Source: Streptomyces sp. DI166
GTDB lineage: Bacteria > Actinomycetota > Actinomycetes > Streptomycetales > Streptomycetaceae
DNA length: 64,000 nt
NCBI RefSeq assembly: GCF_900091315.1
Contig: NZ_FLSP01000016.1
Span: forward strand, 1-64,000
Direction: 5' to 3'
Each line of letters begins with the position of its first letter. Within the stretch, counting starts at the first letter, position 1. A program made the translations under genes and the position numbers. Below the pieces are notes generated by a model. The model ran no database searches, was not told the origin of the DNA, and saw only the letters and a list, made by a program, of their open reading frames with translations. This document shows positions 17,826-26,807 of this stretch, piece by piece.

Positions 17826-18913
17826 CGACGACCGTGACCTCCCGCGCGCGCCTCGCCCGCTTCCGGGCACCCGGCGGGTTCCTCCTCGGCGCCGTCCTGC
17901 TGCTCGGCGTGGCGCCGCTGGTCCTGCCCGACTTCCGGCTCTCCCTGCTGGCCAAGTACCTGTGCTACGCCATCGTGGCCGTCGGCGTCAGCCTGGCCTG
18001 GGGGCGCGGCGGGCTGCTGGTGCTCGGCCAGGGCGTCTTCTTCGGCCTCGGCGGCTACGCCATGGCCATGCACCTCAAGCTCGCGGACGCCACCGCGGCC
18101 GGTGAGACGCTCCCCGACTTCATGCAGCTGTACGGCACTTCGGACGCGCTGCCGTGGTGGTGGGAGCCGTTCAGGAGTCCGCTGTTCGCCCTCGTCATGA
18201 CGGTGGTGCTGCCGATGGCGGTCGCCGCGGCGCTCGGCTTCTTCGTCTTCCGCCGCCGGGTCAAGGGCGCCTACTTCGCGATCCTCAGCCAGGCGCTGGC
18301 CGCCGCCCTCGCCATCTGGCTCGTCGGCCAGCAGGCCACCACGGGCGGCACCAACGGACTCACCGACATCCAGGGCTTCTTCGGCTACGACCTCAACGAC
18401 CCGGTCAACCAGCGGATGGTGTATCTCGTCATCGCCGCCGCTCTGCTCCTGGTGATGGTCCTGGCCCGGCAGCTGTTCGTCAGCCGCTTCGGTGAACTCC
18501 TCGTCGCGGTACGCGACTCCGAGGAGCGGGTGCGCTTCCTCGGCTACAACCCGGCCAACGTCAAGCTGGTGGCGTATGTCGTGGCCGCCGGGATGGCGGG
18601 GCTGGCCGGGGCGCTGTTCGTCCCGGCCGTGGGGATCATCTCCCCCGCGCTGATCGGCATCGTGCCGTCCATCGGCTTCGTCATCGGCGCGGCGGTCGGC
18701 GGGCGGGCCTCGCTGGTGGGCGCGGTGCTCGGCGCGGTCGCGGTGGCCTGGGCGCAGAGCACGCTCTCCGACGCCTTCCCGGCCGCGTGGACGTATCTCC
18801 AGGGCCTGCTGTTCGTCGTCGCGGTCGGCTTCCTGCCGGGGGGCCTCGCCTCCCTGGCGACCCTGCTGCGCAACCGCCGTACCCGACCCGACAGTTCAGG
18901 AGGGGCCGTATGA
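17822..18913 (+). CDS. urtC: Urea ABC transporter permease UrtC
   Basis: 363 residues, LivM-like permease. Helices include LLLGVAPLVLP, YLCYAIVAVGVSLAWGRGGLLVLGQGVFFGLGGY and YFAILSQALAAALA, plus the EAA-like RFLGYNPANVKLVAYVVAAGMAGLAG loop. The hydrophilic stretch TLPDFMQLYGTSDALPWWWEPF in the first third is characteristic of UrtC rather than LivM. The start overlaps urtB by ATGA and the end overlaps urtD by ATGA. Confidence 0.93.
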   Translation: MTTTVTSRARLARFRAPGGFLLGAVLLLGVAPLVLPDFRLSLLAKYLCYAIVAVGVSLAWGRGGLLVLGQGVFFGLGGYAMAMHLKLADATAAGETLPDFMQLYGTSDALPWWWEPFRSPLFALVMTVVLPMAVAAALGFFVFRRRVKGAYFAILSQALAAALAIWLVGQQATTGGTNGLTDIQGFFGYDLNDPVNQRMVYLVIAAALLLVMVLARQLFVSRFGELLVAVRDSEERVRFLGYNPANVKLVAYVVAAGMAGLAGALFVPAVGIISPALIGIVPSIGFVIGAAVGGRASLVGAVLGAVAVAWAQSTLSDAFPAAWTYLQGLLFVVAVGFLPGGLASLATLLRNRRTRPDSSGGAV

Positions 18914-19698
18914 AGGGCGAGCTGAAGGGCGAAGGGCTGACCGTCCGCGATCTGCGGGTGACGTTCGACGGGTTCACCGCCGTCGACGGCGTCGACCTCG
19001 ACATCCGCCCCGGCGACCTGCGCTTCCTGATCGGACCGAACGGCGCCGGGAAGACCACGCTGGTCGACGCCGTGACCGGACTGGTGAAGGCGAGCGGATC
19101 GGCCCGCTTCGGCGGACAGGAACTGCTGGGCCGGCCGGTGCAGGCGATCGCCCGCACGGGCATCGGCCGCACCTTCCAGACGGCCACCGTGTTCGAGAAC
19201 TTGACGGTGCTTCAGAATCTGGACATCGCGGCGGGCGCCGGCCGGCGCTGGTGGACGATGCTGCGGCGCCGCAAGGAGGTGCCGGAGCCGGTCGAGAGGG
19301 CACTGGAGACCATCGGGCTCTCCGCGCTGCGCGACCGTCCGGCCGGGGTTCTCGCGCACGGGCAGAAGCAGTGGCTGGAGATCGGCATGCTGCTGGTCCA
19401 GGACGTACGGCTGCTGCTGCTCGACGAGCCGGTCGCCGGGATGAGCCATGACGAACGGCAGGCGACGGGCGAGCTGTTGCAGCGGATCAGCGAGGAGCGG
19501 ACGGTCGTCGTCATCGAGCACGACATGGACTTCATGCGCTCCTTCGCACGCAGCGTCAGCGTCCTGCACGCCGGGCGGATGCTCAGCGAGGGCACGGTCG
19601 CCGAGGTCCAGGCCGACGCGAAGGTCCAGGAGGTCTACCTCGGACGCGCCGCCGAACCGGTGCCCTCGGAACCCGTCGCGACGGCGCAGGAGGCGTGA
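18910..19698 (+). CDS. urtD: Urea ABC transporter ATP-binding protein UrtD
   Basis: 262-residue ABC ATPase of LivG type. Walker A is GPNGAGKT, the Q-loop region is GRTFQTATVFENLTVLQNL, and Walker B is LLLLDEPVAGM followed by the H-loop EHDMDF. The usual LSGGQ signature is replaced by LAHGQKQWLEI, as is normal for UrtD. It follows urtC with an ATGA overlap and precedes urtE with GTGA. It powers uptake together with UrtE. Confidence 0.93.
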   Translation: MKGELKGEGLTVRDLRVTFDGFTAVDGVDLDIRPGDLRFLIGPNGAGKTTLVDAVTGLVKASGSARFGGQELLGRPVQAIARTGIGRTFQTATVFENLTVLQNLDIAAGAGRRWWTMLRRRKEVPEPVERALETIGLSALRDRPAGVLAHGQKQWLEIGMLLVQDVRLLLLDEPVAGMSHDERQATGELLQRISEERTVVVIEHDMDFMRSFARSVSVLHAGRMLSEGTVAEVQADAKVQEVYLGRAAEPVPSEPVATAQEA

Positions 19699-20396
19699 AC
19701 AGCATGCTGGAGATCACCGACGTACGGGCCGGGTACGACCGTAGCTCCGTCCTGCACGACGTCACCGTCGCCGTCCCCAAGGACGGGGTGGCCGCCGTCC
19801 TCGGTCACAACGGGGCCGGGAAGAGCACCCTGTTGCGGGTCGCGATGGGTCTGTTGCGGCCGAAGGGCGGCCGGGTGCTGCTGGACGGCGAGGACATCAC
19901 CCGCCTCGCCCCGCACCAGCGGGTCGCCCGCGGCATGGCCTACGTGCCGCAGGGGCAGCAGTCCTTCCCGCACCTGACCACCGCCGAGAACCTCCAACTG
20001 GTCGCCGACGGCCGGAGCAACGGCAAGGAGGCGGTCGCCGAGGCGCTCGACCTCTTCCCGGTGCTGCGGGAGCTGTCCGGCCGCCGTGCCGGCCTGCTCT
20101 CCGGGGGCCAGCGCCAGCAACTTGCCATCGCCCGGGCGCTGATCACCTCGCCGAGGCTGCTTCTGCTGGACGAGCCGACCGAGGGCATCCAGCCCTCCGT
20201 CGTCGCCGAGATCGAGGAGACGGTGCTCGCGCTGTCCCGGCGCGGCGGGCTGTCCGTCCTGCTCGTCGAGCAGCATGTGGGCTTCGCCATGCGGGCCGCC
20301 CAGCGCTACTACATCCTGGAGGCGGGCCGGGTGACCTCCTCCGGCGAGGGCGGCGCCCAGGCGGAAGGGGCGGTGCGGGAGGCGCTCAGCGTCTGA
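19695..20396 (+). CDS. urtE: Urea ABC transporter ATP-binding protein UrtE
   Basis: 233-residue ABC ATPase of LivF type. Walker A is GHNGAGKS, Q-loop YVPQGQQSFPHLT, signature LLSGGQRQQLAIARAL, Walker B LLLLDEPTEGIQPS, H-loop VEQHVGFA. The GTG start overlaps the urtD stop. Last gene of the operon; the PucR-type regulator on the other strand ends 4 bp downstream, leaving no room for a separate terminator. Confidence 0.93.
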   Translation: MNSMLEITDVRAGYDRSSVLHDVTVAVPKDGVAAVLGHNGAGKSTLLRVAMGLLRPKGGRVLLDGEDITRLAPHQRVARGMAYVPQGQQSFPHLTTAENLQLVADGRSNGKEAVAEALDLFPVLRELSGRRAGLLSGGQRQQLAIARALITSPRLLLLDEPTEGIQPSVVAEIEETVLALSRRGGLSVLLVEQHVGFAMRAAQRYYILEAGRVTSSGEGGAQAEGAVREALSV

Positions 20397-20400
20397 CGGT

Positions 20401-21558
20401 TCAGCGACGGCGGGCCGCCAGCAAGGCCGCGCCGATGTCGGCGACCGCGCGCGGGTCGGACAGGGAGCGCCCGGTCAGTTCCTCGACGCGGCGCAGCCGG
20501 TAGCGGACGGTGTTGGGGTGGACGAACAGGCCGCGTGCCGCCTCCGTGGCGGAGCCCTTGGCGGCGTACCAGTGCTCCAAAGTCTCCAGCAGGCGGGCGC
20601 GTTCGGCGGCCGGGAGGTCGAGCAGCGGCCGCAGGACCACGTCGACGAGGTGCGCCGCCTCGGCCGGGGCGGCGGCCACCACCATGGCCAGCGGGTCGTC
20701 GTCGAACCGGGCGACGCCGGGTCCGCTGCCCTGGAGGCCGGACAGGGCGAGGCGGGCGAAGCGCAGGGCCTGCGGTGTGTCGCGCAGGTCGTCGAAGGAG
20801 GGGCTGACGCCCACGCGGGCGCCGGAGCGGCGCATCACGCGCAGGCACGTGGCCTCCGCCGTCGGCGTGGAGAGCGCGGCGACGCCGAGCTGCTGGTCGG
20901 GCAGCAGCCGCCAGGCGCAGGGGATGCCGGCCTGGCGCAGCGCCGACTCGGTGCCCGCCAGCGGCTGCTCGCCGGGGGCGTCGGCGGAGGCCGCAGCCAC
21001 CAGGTAGGGGCCGCGGTCGGGCAGTCCCAGCTCGCGGGCGGCCTCCCAGAGCGTGCGGTCGGCGACGGCGCCGGTGAACAGGGCCTCCACCAGGGCGGAG
21101 CGCCGGGCCTGGCGCTGTGCGGTCAGTTCGGCGGTGGTCTCCCGGTAGGCCGCGGCGACCGCCTCGGCGTAGTGGCCGAACAGGGTCCACAGCTCGGCGG
21201 ATTGGGACACCAGCTGGGCGTCGGTGACCTCGGGATGGGTGCGGGCCTCGGCGAGCACCTCCGACCACAGCAGTTCGAAGCCGATCCGGTAGGCGTGCAG
21301 GGTGTCCGCCAGCGGCACGCCCTGCTCGGCGCGCAGCCGGCCGGTCTCCCGCGCCGGGGCCGGGGCCTGCGGTTCGGGTTGGCCGAACTGCTGGAGCAGC
21401 AGGTCGGCGTTGGCGGTGCAGGAGCGGCGCAGCGAGTCGAAGGGGATCAGTGACTCGTTCCTGTACGCGTCCACGTCGGACCGTATGCGCTCGGCCATCC
21501 GCTCGCCCAGCTCCGGCAGCCGCGCCTGGAGGGCCGAGACCACCCCGGATATGTTCAT
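20401..21558 (-). CDS. PucR/CdaR family helix-turn-helix regulator
   Basis: 385 residues. The C-terminal 70 residues are a PucR HTH_30 domain: LLETLEHWYAAKGSATEAARGLFVHPNTVRYRLRRVEELTGRSL. It is preceded by a GGDEF-like/linker region (GVSPSFDDLRDTPQALRFARLAL), and the N-terminal half is an all-helical sensory region. PucR-like regulators often control purine, urea or amino-acid catabolism. Being convergent with urtE is suggestive but no more. ATG 21558 is chosen at MNISGVV; the longer frame to 21657 has no initiation signal. It is divergent from the acyl-CoA ligase gene, 149 bp between starts. Confidence 0.85.
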   Translation of the reverse strand: MNISGVVSALQARLPELGERMAERIRSDVDAYRNESLIPFDSLRRSCTANADLLLQQFGQPEPQAPAPARETGRLRAEQGVPLADTLHAYRIGFELLWSEVLAEARTHPEVTDAQLVSQSAELWTLFGHYAEAVAAAYRETTAELTAQRQARRSALVEALFTGAVADRTLWEAARELGLPDRGPYLVAAASADAPGEQPLAGTESALRQAGIPCAWRLLPDQQLGVAALSTPTAEATCLRVMRRSGARVGVSPSFDDLRDTPQALRFARLALSGLQGSGPGVARFDDDPLAMVVAAAPAEAAHLVDVVLRPLLDLPAAERARLLETLEHWYAAKGSATEAARGLFVHPNTVRYRLRRVEELTGRSLSDPRAVADIGAALLAARRR

Positions 21559-21707
21559 TCCCGCAGCGTAACGCCCCTGTTTTGTTCCCGGTGACAATGC
21601 GTGGACGCGGACGCTGTCCGGGGGCACATAGGTCGTCACCGCCGATCTCTGCACCATGTCGTCAGCGTGAACAGCGGATTTCGACGGTGACGTTCGTGGA
21701 GGCGGTC

Positions 21708-23195
21708 ATGGCCAATCTGGCGCAGTTCCTGGTGGAGACGGCGCGGCGGCAGCCGGACCGGCCCGCGCTGCGGCTGGGCGAGCGGGTCACGAGCTACGCC
21801 GAGCTCGACGAGCGCAGCGCCCGCGCCGCCGCCCTGCTGCGCGCCGAGGGTGTGCGGCCCGGCGACCGGGTCGCGCTGATGCTGCCGAACGTGCCCGAGT
21901 TCGTCGTCCTCTACTACGGCGTGCTGCGCGCCGGGGGCGTCGTCGTACCGATGAACCCGCTGCTGAAGACCCGGGAGACCGAGTACCACCTGCGGGACTC
22001 GGGCGCCGCGCTGCTGTTCGAGTGGCACCAGGCGCCGGGCGAGGGCGCGCAGGGCGCCGCCGAGGCCGGGGTGCGGCACGTCGCCGTGGAGCCCGCCGCC
22101 TTCGCGGAGCTGCTCGCCGGGCACGAGCCGCTCGTGGGGGCGCACGGCACGGACGACGAGGACGTGGCCGTCCTGCTCTACACCTCCGGCACCACCGGCC
22201 GCCCCAAGGGCGCCGCGCTCACCCACGCCGGGCTGCGGCACAACACCGAGGTCAACACGGTCCATGTGCAGCGGATGACGTCGGACGACGTGGTCGTGGG
22301 GTGCCTGCCGCTGTTCCACATCTTCGGGCAGATCTGCACGATGAGCGTCAGCATCCGCGCGGGCGCCACGCTGATCCTGGTCCCCCGCTTCGACCCGCAG
22401 GCCGTGCTGGACGCGATCGCCCGCGACCGGGCCACGGTGTTCGAGGGCGTGCCGACGATGTACGCGGCGCTGCTCCAGCACCCTTCCGACGCCGATGTCT
22501 CCACGCTGCGGATGTGCGTCTCGGGCGGCGCCTCGCTGCCGGTGGAGGTGCTGCACGGCTTCGAGCGGCGGTTCGGCTGCATGATCCTGGAGGGCTTCGG
22601 CATGTCCGAGACCAGCCCGGTGGTCACCTTCAACCACCCCGACCGGCCGCGCAAGCCCGGGTCCATCGGCACCCCGATCAAGGACGTGGAGGTGCGGCTG
22701 CTCGACGAGAAGGGGCAGGACGTGGCCCCCGGCGAGATCGGTGAACTGGCCGTGCGCGGGCCGAACGTGATGAAGGGCTACTGGAACCGCCCGGAGGAGA
22801 CCGCGGCCACCGTCCAGGACGGCTGGCTGCGCAGCGGCGACCTCGCCCGCCGGGACGAGGACGGCTACCTCTACATCGTGGACCGCAAGAAGGACATGAT
22901 CATCCGCGGCGGCTACAACGTCTACCCGCGCGAGATCGAGGAGGTCCTGCACGAGCACCCCGCCGTGGCGCTGGCCGCGGTGGTGGGCGTGCCGGACACG
23001 CACCTGGGCGAGGAGATCGCCGCCGCGGTCGTGCTGCGCCCGAAGGCACAGGCCACGCCCGACGAACTCCGGGAGTTCGTCAAGGAGCGGGTCGCGGCGT
23101 ACAAGTACCCGCGCCAGGTCTGGCTCGTCGACTCCCTCCCGACCGGCCCCAGCGGCAAGATCCTCAAGCGGGAGATCAGCGCGCCCACGGGCTGA
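21708..23195 (+). CDS. Long-chain fatty-acid/acyl-CoA ligase (AMP-forming)
   Basis: 495 residues of the ANL adenylating superfamily: P-loop LLYTSGTTGRPKGA (about 155-168), A5 GFGMSETSP, A7/A8 SGDLARRDEDGYLYIVDRKKDMII, and the C-terminal catalytic lysine motif PTGPSGKILKREI. It activates a carboxylic acid to acyl-AMP and then the CoA thioester. The length and the MNPLLKTRE segment fit medium or long-chain fatty acid ligases, though the exact substrate cannot be read. GGAGG ahead of ATG 21708 decides the start. It lies divergent from the PucR-type regulator. Confidence 0.9.
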   Translation: MANLAQFLVETARRQPDRPALRLGERVTSYAELDERSARAAALLRAEGVRPGDRVALMLPNVPEFVVLYYGVLRAGGVVVPMNPLLKTRETEYHLRDSGAALLFEWHQAPGEGAQGAAEAGVRHVAVEPAAFAELLAGHEPLVGAHGTDDEDVAVLLYTSGTTGRPKGAALTHAGLRHNTEVNTVHVQRMTSDDVVVGCLPLFHIFGQICTMSVSIRAGATLILVPRFDPQAVLDAIARDRATVFEGVPTMYAALLQHPSDADVSTLRMCVSGGASLPVEVLHGFERRFGCMILEGFGMSETSPVVTFNHPDRPRKPGSIGTPIKDVEVRLLDEKGQDVAPGEIGELAVRGPNVMKGYWNRPEETAATVQDGWLRSGDLARRDEDGYLYIVDRKKDMIIRGGYNVYPREIEEVLHEHPAVALAAVVGVPDTHLGEEIAAAVVLRPKAQATPDELREFVKERVAAYKYPRQVWLVDSLPTGPSGKILKREISAPTG

Positions 23196-23295
23196 TCCGG
23201 TCCCCGGGCCGCCGCATGAAGCGGCCGAACCTGGGTAGGCGGTGCCGCATCACCCGATGTCCGGGCGGCGGCACTGCCTGCGAAGGTGCGGCGCT

Positions 23296-23703
23296 ATGAC
23301 TGAGATCCCGGCAGAGGTCTTCGCCTCGGTGGCCCGAAGCGCTCTGCACGACCTGTCCTCCTCGGCGGACCTGCCCGCGCTGGAGGCGCTGGCCGGATGC
23401 GACGTGCTGGTCCCCGCGATCGGCGGCATCCGGTGCGTGCGCGACCGCGCCGAACTGGTCCGCCTCGTACTCCCGGTGATCGAGAGCGTCTACGACGCGC
23501 CCGCGGTCATGGTCTTCACCTCGGAGGAACGGCTGCTCGACGCCTTCCCCCTGGTCCCCTGCTACCGCCCGGTGACCCTGCGGGACCTGGCCAGGCGCTG
23601 GCCGAGCGACGAGGTGGTCCTGGTCATCGACGCCGGGCACGAGGACGAGCTGACCCTCTCCGCGCACCGGGCCCGCTGGCTGCTGGGCCGGTGCCTGGTG
23701 TGA
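23296..23703 (+). CDS. SseB-like small protein
   Basis: 135 residues. The pattern DVLVPAIGG, VMVFTSEERLLDAFP, YRPVTLRDLARRWP and VVLVIDAGHEDELTLSA resembles the SseB N-terminal domain (serine-sensitivity enhancer family), common in duplicated form in Streptomyces. The biochemical role is unknown; relatives occur near type VII secretion or regulatory loci, but not here. GAAGGTG precedes ATG 23296. Convergent with the sigma/CAP gene, 15 bp between ends. Confidence 0.65.
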   Translation: MTEIPAEVFASVARSALHDLSSSADLPALEALAGCDVLVPAIGGIRCVRDRAELVRLVLPVIESVYDAPAVMVFTSEERLLDAFPLVPCYRPVTLRDLARRWPSDEVVLVIDAGHEDELTLSAHRARWLLGRCLV

Positions 23704-23718
23704 CCGGGTGCGCGGGGT

Positions 23719-25662
23719 TCAGAAGCCGAAGACCTGGGTCCAGGTCCAGTCGTCCTCAACGACGCCGACGCCCATGGTCTTCAGGTCGCAGTTGAGGATG
23801 TTCGCGCGGTGGCCCGGCGAGTTCATCCAGGACTCCATCACGGACGCGGCGCTGCTCTGGCCCCGGGCGATGTTCTCGGCGCCGGGCGAGGGGTAGCCCT
23901 GTGCGCTCGCGCGGTCGGCGAAGCTGCGGCCGTCGAGGCTGGTGTGGCTGAAGTAGTTGTTGGCCGACATGTCCTCGCTGTGCAGCTGGGCGGCGCGGGC
24001 GAGACGGGCGTCCTGCGTGAGCGGGCCGCAACCGGCAGCCTGGCGCTCTTCGTTGACGAGGGCGAGCACCTGGGCGGCCGGGCTGCCCGCGCGCGGTGCG
24101 GCGGCTGCCGGGTCCGCCGGGGCGGGTGCCTGCGTCGTCGTCTTCGGCTCGGTGGTCGTCTTCGACGGTGTCGGTGTCGGTTTCGGCTTCGGCGACTTGG
24201 TGCTCGGCTTGGGCGAGGGGGAGGCGGACTTGGTGGGCGACGGGGACGCCGACGCCGAGGGGGTGCTCGGGGCGGAGGAGGTGGCCAGGGGTTCGCCGGA
24301 CGGCTCGTCGGGGGCGGACTGGACCCGGTCACTGTCCCCGTCCGGCTTCAGGGTCAGCGTCGCCACGGTGCCCCCGGTGATCAGTACGGCTACGGCGGCG
24401 GCGACGCCGGTGATCCGGCGCCGCTGCGGTATTCGTCCCGGGCGCCCGTGCCGCCCGCGTGCGTGCGCGCCGCGCACCGGGGCGATGACGGTGGTGGGGT
24501 CGCCCGCGTCCGCCGCCGCTGCCGGGTGGGCGTGCGCTGAGGCGTGCTCCGCGGCGGCCGGGGCATGGTCGAGGGCCTGGTCGGGGTACCCGGGCATGCC
24601 GAAGGCCGCGGTGTCGGCCGTGGGGTCGGCGCCGCCGCGGGCCGCCGTGTCGGAGCCGGAATAGGACCCCATGTCGCTGCCGCCGTACGCCCCCATGTCA
24701 GTGCCGGAGTAGGACCCCATGTCGCTGCCGCCGTAGCCCGCCGTTTCGGCGCCGCCGTAGGACCCCATGTCAGGACCGCCGTACGCCCCCATGTCGCTGC
24801 CGCCGTACGCTCCCGCGTCGGCCGTGCCGTACCCCGCCACGTGAGCCGCGTTCTCCGTGCCCCCGAACGCCGTGAGCCCCGCCAGGCCCGTCAGCGTCGC
24901 CGCCACCGGAACCAGGCCCAGGCCCACCAGCAGCCCTTCGGCCGGGAACAGGTCCGCCTGGTGGCCGGAGCAGCGCACGCACTCCCGGGCGTGCCGGGCG
25001 ATGCGCTTGCGCCACAGCGGTGACGGGTGGCCGTCCCAGTTGCCGACCATCTGGTCGAGGCGGTCGCACAGGGGCGTCGCGGACAGCGCGCGCACCACCA
25101 GCCGGGCGGTCTCCAGCTGCGCCTTCATCCGCTGTACCCGTACGGCCGTGTGCTGCGGCGACACCTCCAGGGCCGCGGACACCTCCGCCCGGGTCAGCTC
25201 ACCGACCGCCTCCAGCCACCACAGCGACAGCAGCACCCGGTCGTCGCCGTCCAGCCAGCGGGTGGCCTCGGCGACCTCCCGCCGCTGGCCCTCCAGACCG
25301 AGCCGCACGATGGTGAGGTCCACGAAGTCCGCGCCGGGGTCGGCCACGTCATGGGCGTCCTGGAGTTCCGAGCCCGCCGGAGCGGCCTGCCGGCGGTGCT
25401 GGTAGGTGCGGATCTGGTTCATGGTGATGGCCACCAGCCAGGACCGGAAGTTGCCCGGGTGATGCAGCGACCCCAGGCCGCGCAGGGCACGGAGCATGGT
25501 CTCCTGCACGACATCGTCGACGTCGGCGTGCCCGTTCAGGGCGCGGCCCACGATGTTGTACACGAGCGGCAGGTACGCGCCGACCAGCTCGTCCTGGGCC
25601 CACAGGGCACCACGCTGAGCCGCCTCGACCACGGCGTACTCGTGCTCTCCCATTGCTGCCAT
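23719..25662 (-). CDS. ECF sigma factor fused to zinc-finger motif, membrane helix and extracellular CAP domain
   Basis: 647 residues with an unusual order. Sigma-70 region 2 is at about 25-95 (DVDDVVQETMLRALRGL, FRSWLVAITMNQIRTYQHRR) and region 4 at about 140-192 (LTRAEVSAALEVSPQHTAVRVQRMK). An HxxxCxxC motif (His224, Cys228, Cys231) like that of zinc anti-sigma factors follows. Then come a hydrophobic stretch (243-266), a Gly/Tyr/Ser/Asp repeat region (280-345), a basic stretch, a membrane helix at 417-438, a Pro/Thr/Ser-rich linker and a CAP/SCP domain (527-647: LHSEDM, GAENIA, SPGHRANIL). The sigma part is cytoplasmic and the CAP part should be outside. ATG 25662 is favoured; 25653 is possible. 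No separate anti-sigma gene is adjacent. Confidence 0.88.
   Translation of the reverse strand: MAAMGEHEYAVVEAAQRGALWAQDELVGAYLPLVYNIVGRALNGHADVDDVVQETMLRALRGLGSLHHPGNFRSWLVAITMNQIRTYQHRRQAAPAGSELQDAHDVADPGADFVDLTIVRLGLEGQRREVAEATRWLDGDDRVLLSLWWLEAVGELTRAEVSAALEVSPQHTAVRVQRMKAQLETARLVVRALSATPLCDRLDQMVGNWDGHPSPLWRKRIARHARECVRCSGHQADLFPAEGLLVGLGLVPVAATLTGLAGLTAFGGTENAAHVAGYGTADAGAYGGSDMGAYGGPDMGSYGGAETAGYGGSDMGSYSGTDMGAYGGSDMGSYSGSDTAARGGADPTADTAAFGMPGYPDQALDHAPAAAEHASAHAHPAAAADAGDPTTVIAPVRGAHARGRHGRPGRIPQRRRITGVAAAVAVLITGGTVATLTLKPDGDSDRVQSAPDEPSGEPLATSSAPSTPSASASPSPTKSASPSPKPSTKSPKPKPTPTPSKTTTEPKTTTQAPAPADPAAAAPRAGSPAAQVLALVNEERQAAGCGPLTQDARLARAAQLHSEDMSANNYFSHTSLDGRSFADRASAQGYPSPGAENIARGQSSAASVMESWMNSPGHRANILNCDLKTMGVGVVEDDWTWTQVFGF
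24625..24822 (-). repeat. In-frame repeats encoding Y-G/S-G-x-D-M-G units
   Basis: Residues about 280-345 of the sigma/CAP fusion are built from repeats of 6-11 residues such as YGGSDMG and YSGTDMG. At the DNA level the string CCCCATGTC recurs every 30-60 bp. The region is likely a flexible, strain-variable linker. Confidence 0.65.
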
Positions 25663-25753
25663 ACCTGCTTCACATCCCTTTCCGGTCCACGCATTATTCG
25701 CCCGGTACAAGGGGAGACCCAGACCCGGGGGCCGGATAACAGAAACCTCACAG

Positions 25754-26200
25754 TCACTCGGGGTCGAGGGATTCCTGGCGGGCCAGGAACTCCTCGAAGG
25801 CCGCTTTCTGCTTCGGGTCCATGTAGCCCTGGCGGACGTCGCGGGCCTGTTCCCGGAGCCAGTGCGCTTCGTCGGGAGGCAGCAGCTCGGCGACGACGAC
25901 CCCGTCGCGGGCGACCGCAGTACGCCATCCCGTGCGGCGCCGGAAGAGGGTGAACGGGCCGAACTGCTCCGGGTGCGCGCGCTCGCGCGTCGGCGCCGGG
26001 GGACCGTAGGGGAACGCGGGCGCCCAGTGCTCCCACAGCGCCAGCGTCGCCGCGGGCACCAGCACCGCGTGCTCCGGCTCCCGCCCCTCCCACCGGAAGG
26101 TCACCGTCACCGGCTCACCGACCGCCTCGGCGAGCCCGAGCACCCGCTCCACCTCGTCGTTGACCGGGCAATCCACCGCTACGTCGATCCGTATCCCCAT
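25754..26200 (-). CDS. Conserved hypothetical protein (148 aa)
   Basis: 148 residues, soluble, with no signal peptide or membrane helix, and no family with known function recognised. The N-terminal half is a beta-rich domain (IRIDVAVDCPVNDEVERVLGLAE, VTVTFRWEG) and the C-terminal third is helical and charged (WLREQARDVRQGYMDPKQKAAFEEFLARQ). No Shine-Dalgarno is seen before ATG 26200, but TAGCCT lies 8 nt upstream, again compatible with a leaderless message. It lies 91 bp upstream of the sigma/CAP start on the same strand and could be co-transcribed. Confidence 0.65.
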   Translation of the reverse strand: MGIRIDVAVDCPVNDEVERVLGLAEAVGEPVTVTFRWEGREPEHAVLVPAATLALWEHWAPAFPYGPPAPTRERAHPEQFGPFTLFRRRTGWRTAVARDGVVVAELLPPDEAHWLREQARDVRQGYMDPKQKAAFEEFLARQESLDPE

Positions 26201-26233
26201 GGCGGCCGAGGCTACGCGGCACGCCCGCCCCGG

Positions 26234-26773
26234 TCAGCCGTCCCGGGACACCGGTTCGGACATCGCCCAGCCCAGCGGATGCGGCTCCGTGTCGTCCGAC
26301 GCGGACTCCAGCGGCTCTCCCCCGGCCTCGTTGAAGGCGGCAAGGGCCTCCACCAGGGCCAGCCGCTGGGCCGGACGGAGGCGTTCCACGATCGCGGCGA
26401 TCTCGGCGCGGCGCCGCGCGGTGACGTCCTCGACGATGCGGCGGCCCTCGTCGGTGAGGCGCAGCAGGGTCTCGCGGCGGCTGTCGGGGTTGGGCTGCCG
26501 GTCGGCGAGCCCGGCCGCGATCAGCCGGTCGACCATCCGCATGGCGGTGGACGGCGCCACCCGGAGCAGCTCGGCGAGGGTGACCAGCTTGGTGGCCCCG
26601 CGGGTGGAGAGCACCACCAGCATCCGGAACTGCGGGAGCGTGACCCGCTCCTCGACGACCGCGGCGAGGGAGCGCGCGGAGACCGCGACCAGCAGCCGGG
26701 AGGCGGTCAGCACCGCCCGGGTCACGGCCTCGACGTCGTCCATGGCCCCCGCGGGGGTCTCGCGCTCCGGCAT
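26234..26773 (-). CDS. MarR family transcriptional regulator
   Basis: 179 residues with winged helix DNA binding at about 45-115: LPQFRMLVVLSTRG, LAELLRVAPSTAMRMVDRLIAAGL and the wing NPDSRRETLLRLT. An AAAGGA sequence 6 nt before ATG 26773 decides the start. It follows the SpoIIE phosphatase gene after 34 bp on the same strand, so the two probably form one operon whose promoter carries a MarR-type inverted repeat. Ligand unknown. Confidence 0.87.
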   Translation of the reverse strand: MPERETPAGAMDDVEAVTRAVLTASRLLVAVSARSLAAVVEERVTLPQFRMLVVLSTRGATKLVTLAELLRVAPSTAMRMVDRLIAAGLADRQPNPDSRRETLLRLTDEGRRIVEDVTARRRAEIAAIVERLRPAQRLALVEALAAFNEAGGEPLESASDDTEPHPLGWAMSEPVSRDG

Positions 26774-26807
26774 GGGTCCTTTGTACCGCGCCGGCGCGGC
26801 GGCCTCC

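Noticed and set aside
15588..17870. 760-residue minus-strand ORF across urtA-urtB
   Set aside because: Antisense to two genes with unmistakable UrtA and UrtB motifs.
24625..24822. Possible CRISPR-like array
   Set aside because: The repeat is in-frame coding sequence of a Gly/Tyr-rich linker; units are short and irregular with no spacers.
23719..25662. Sigma/CAP fusion as two genes joined by sequencing error
   Set aside because: The frame is continuous with sensible linker composition throughout and no internal stop or abrupt codon-bias change; kept as one gene, with the caveat in the findings.
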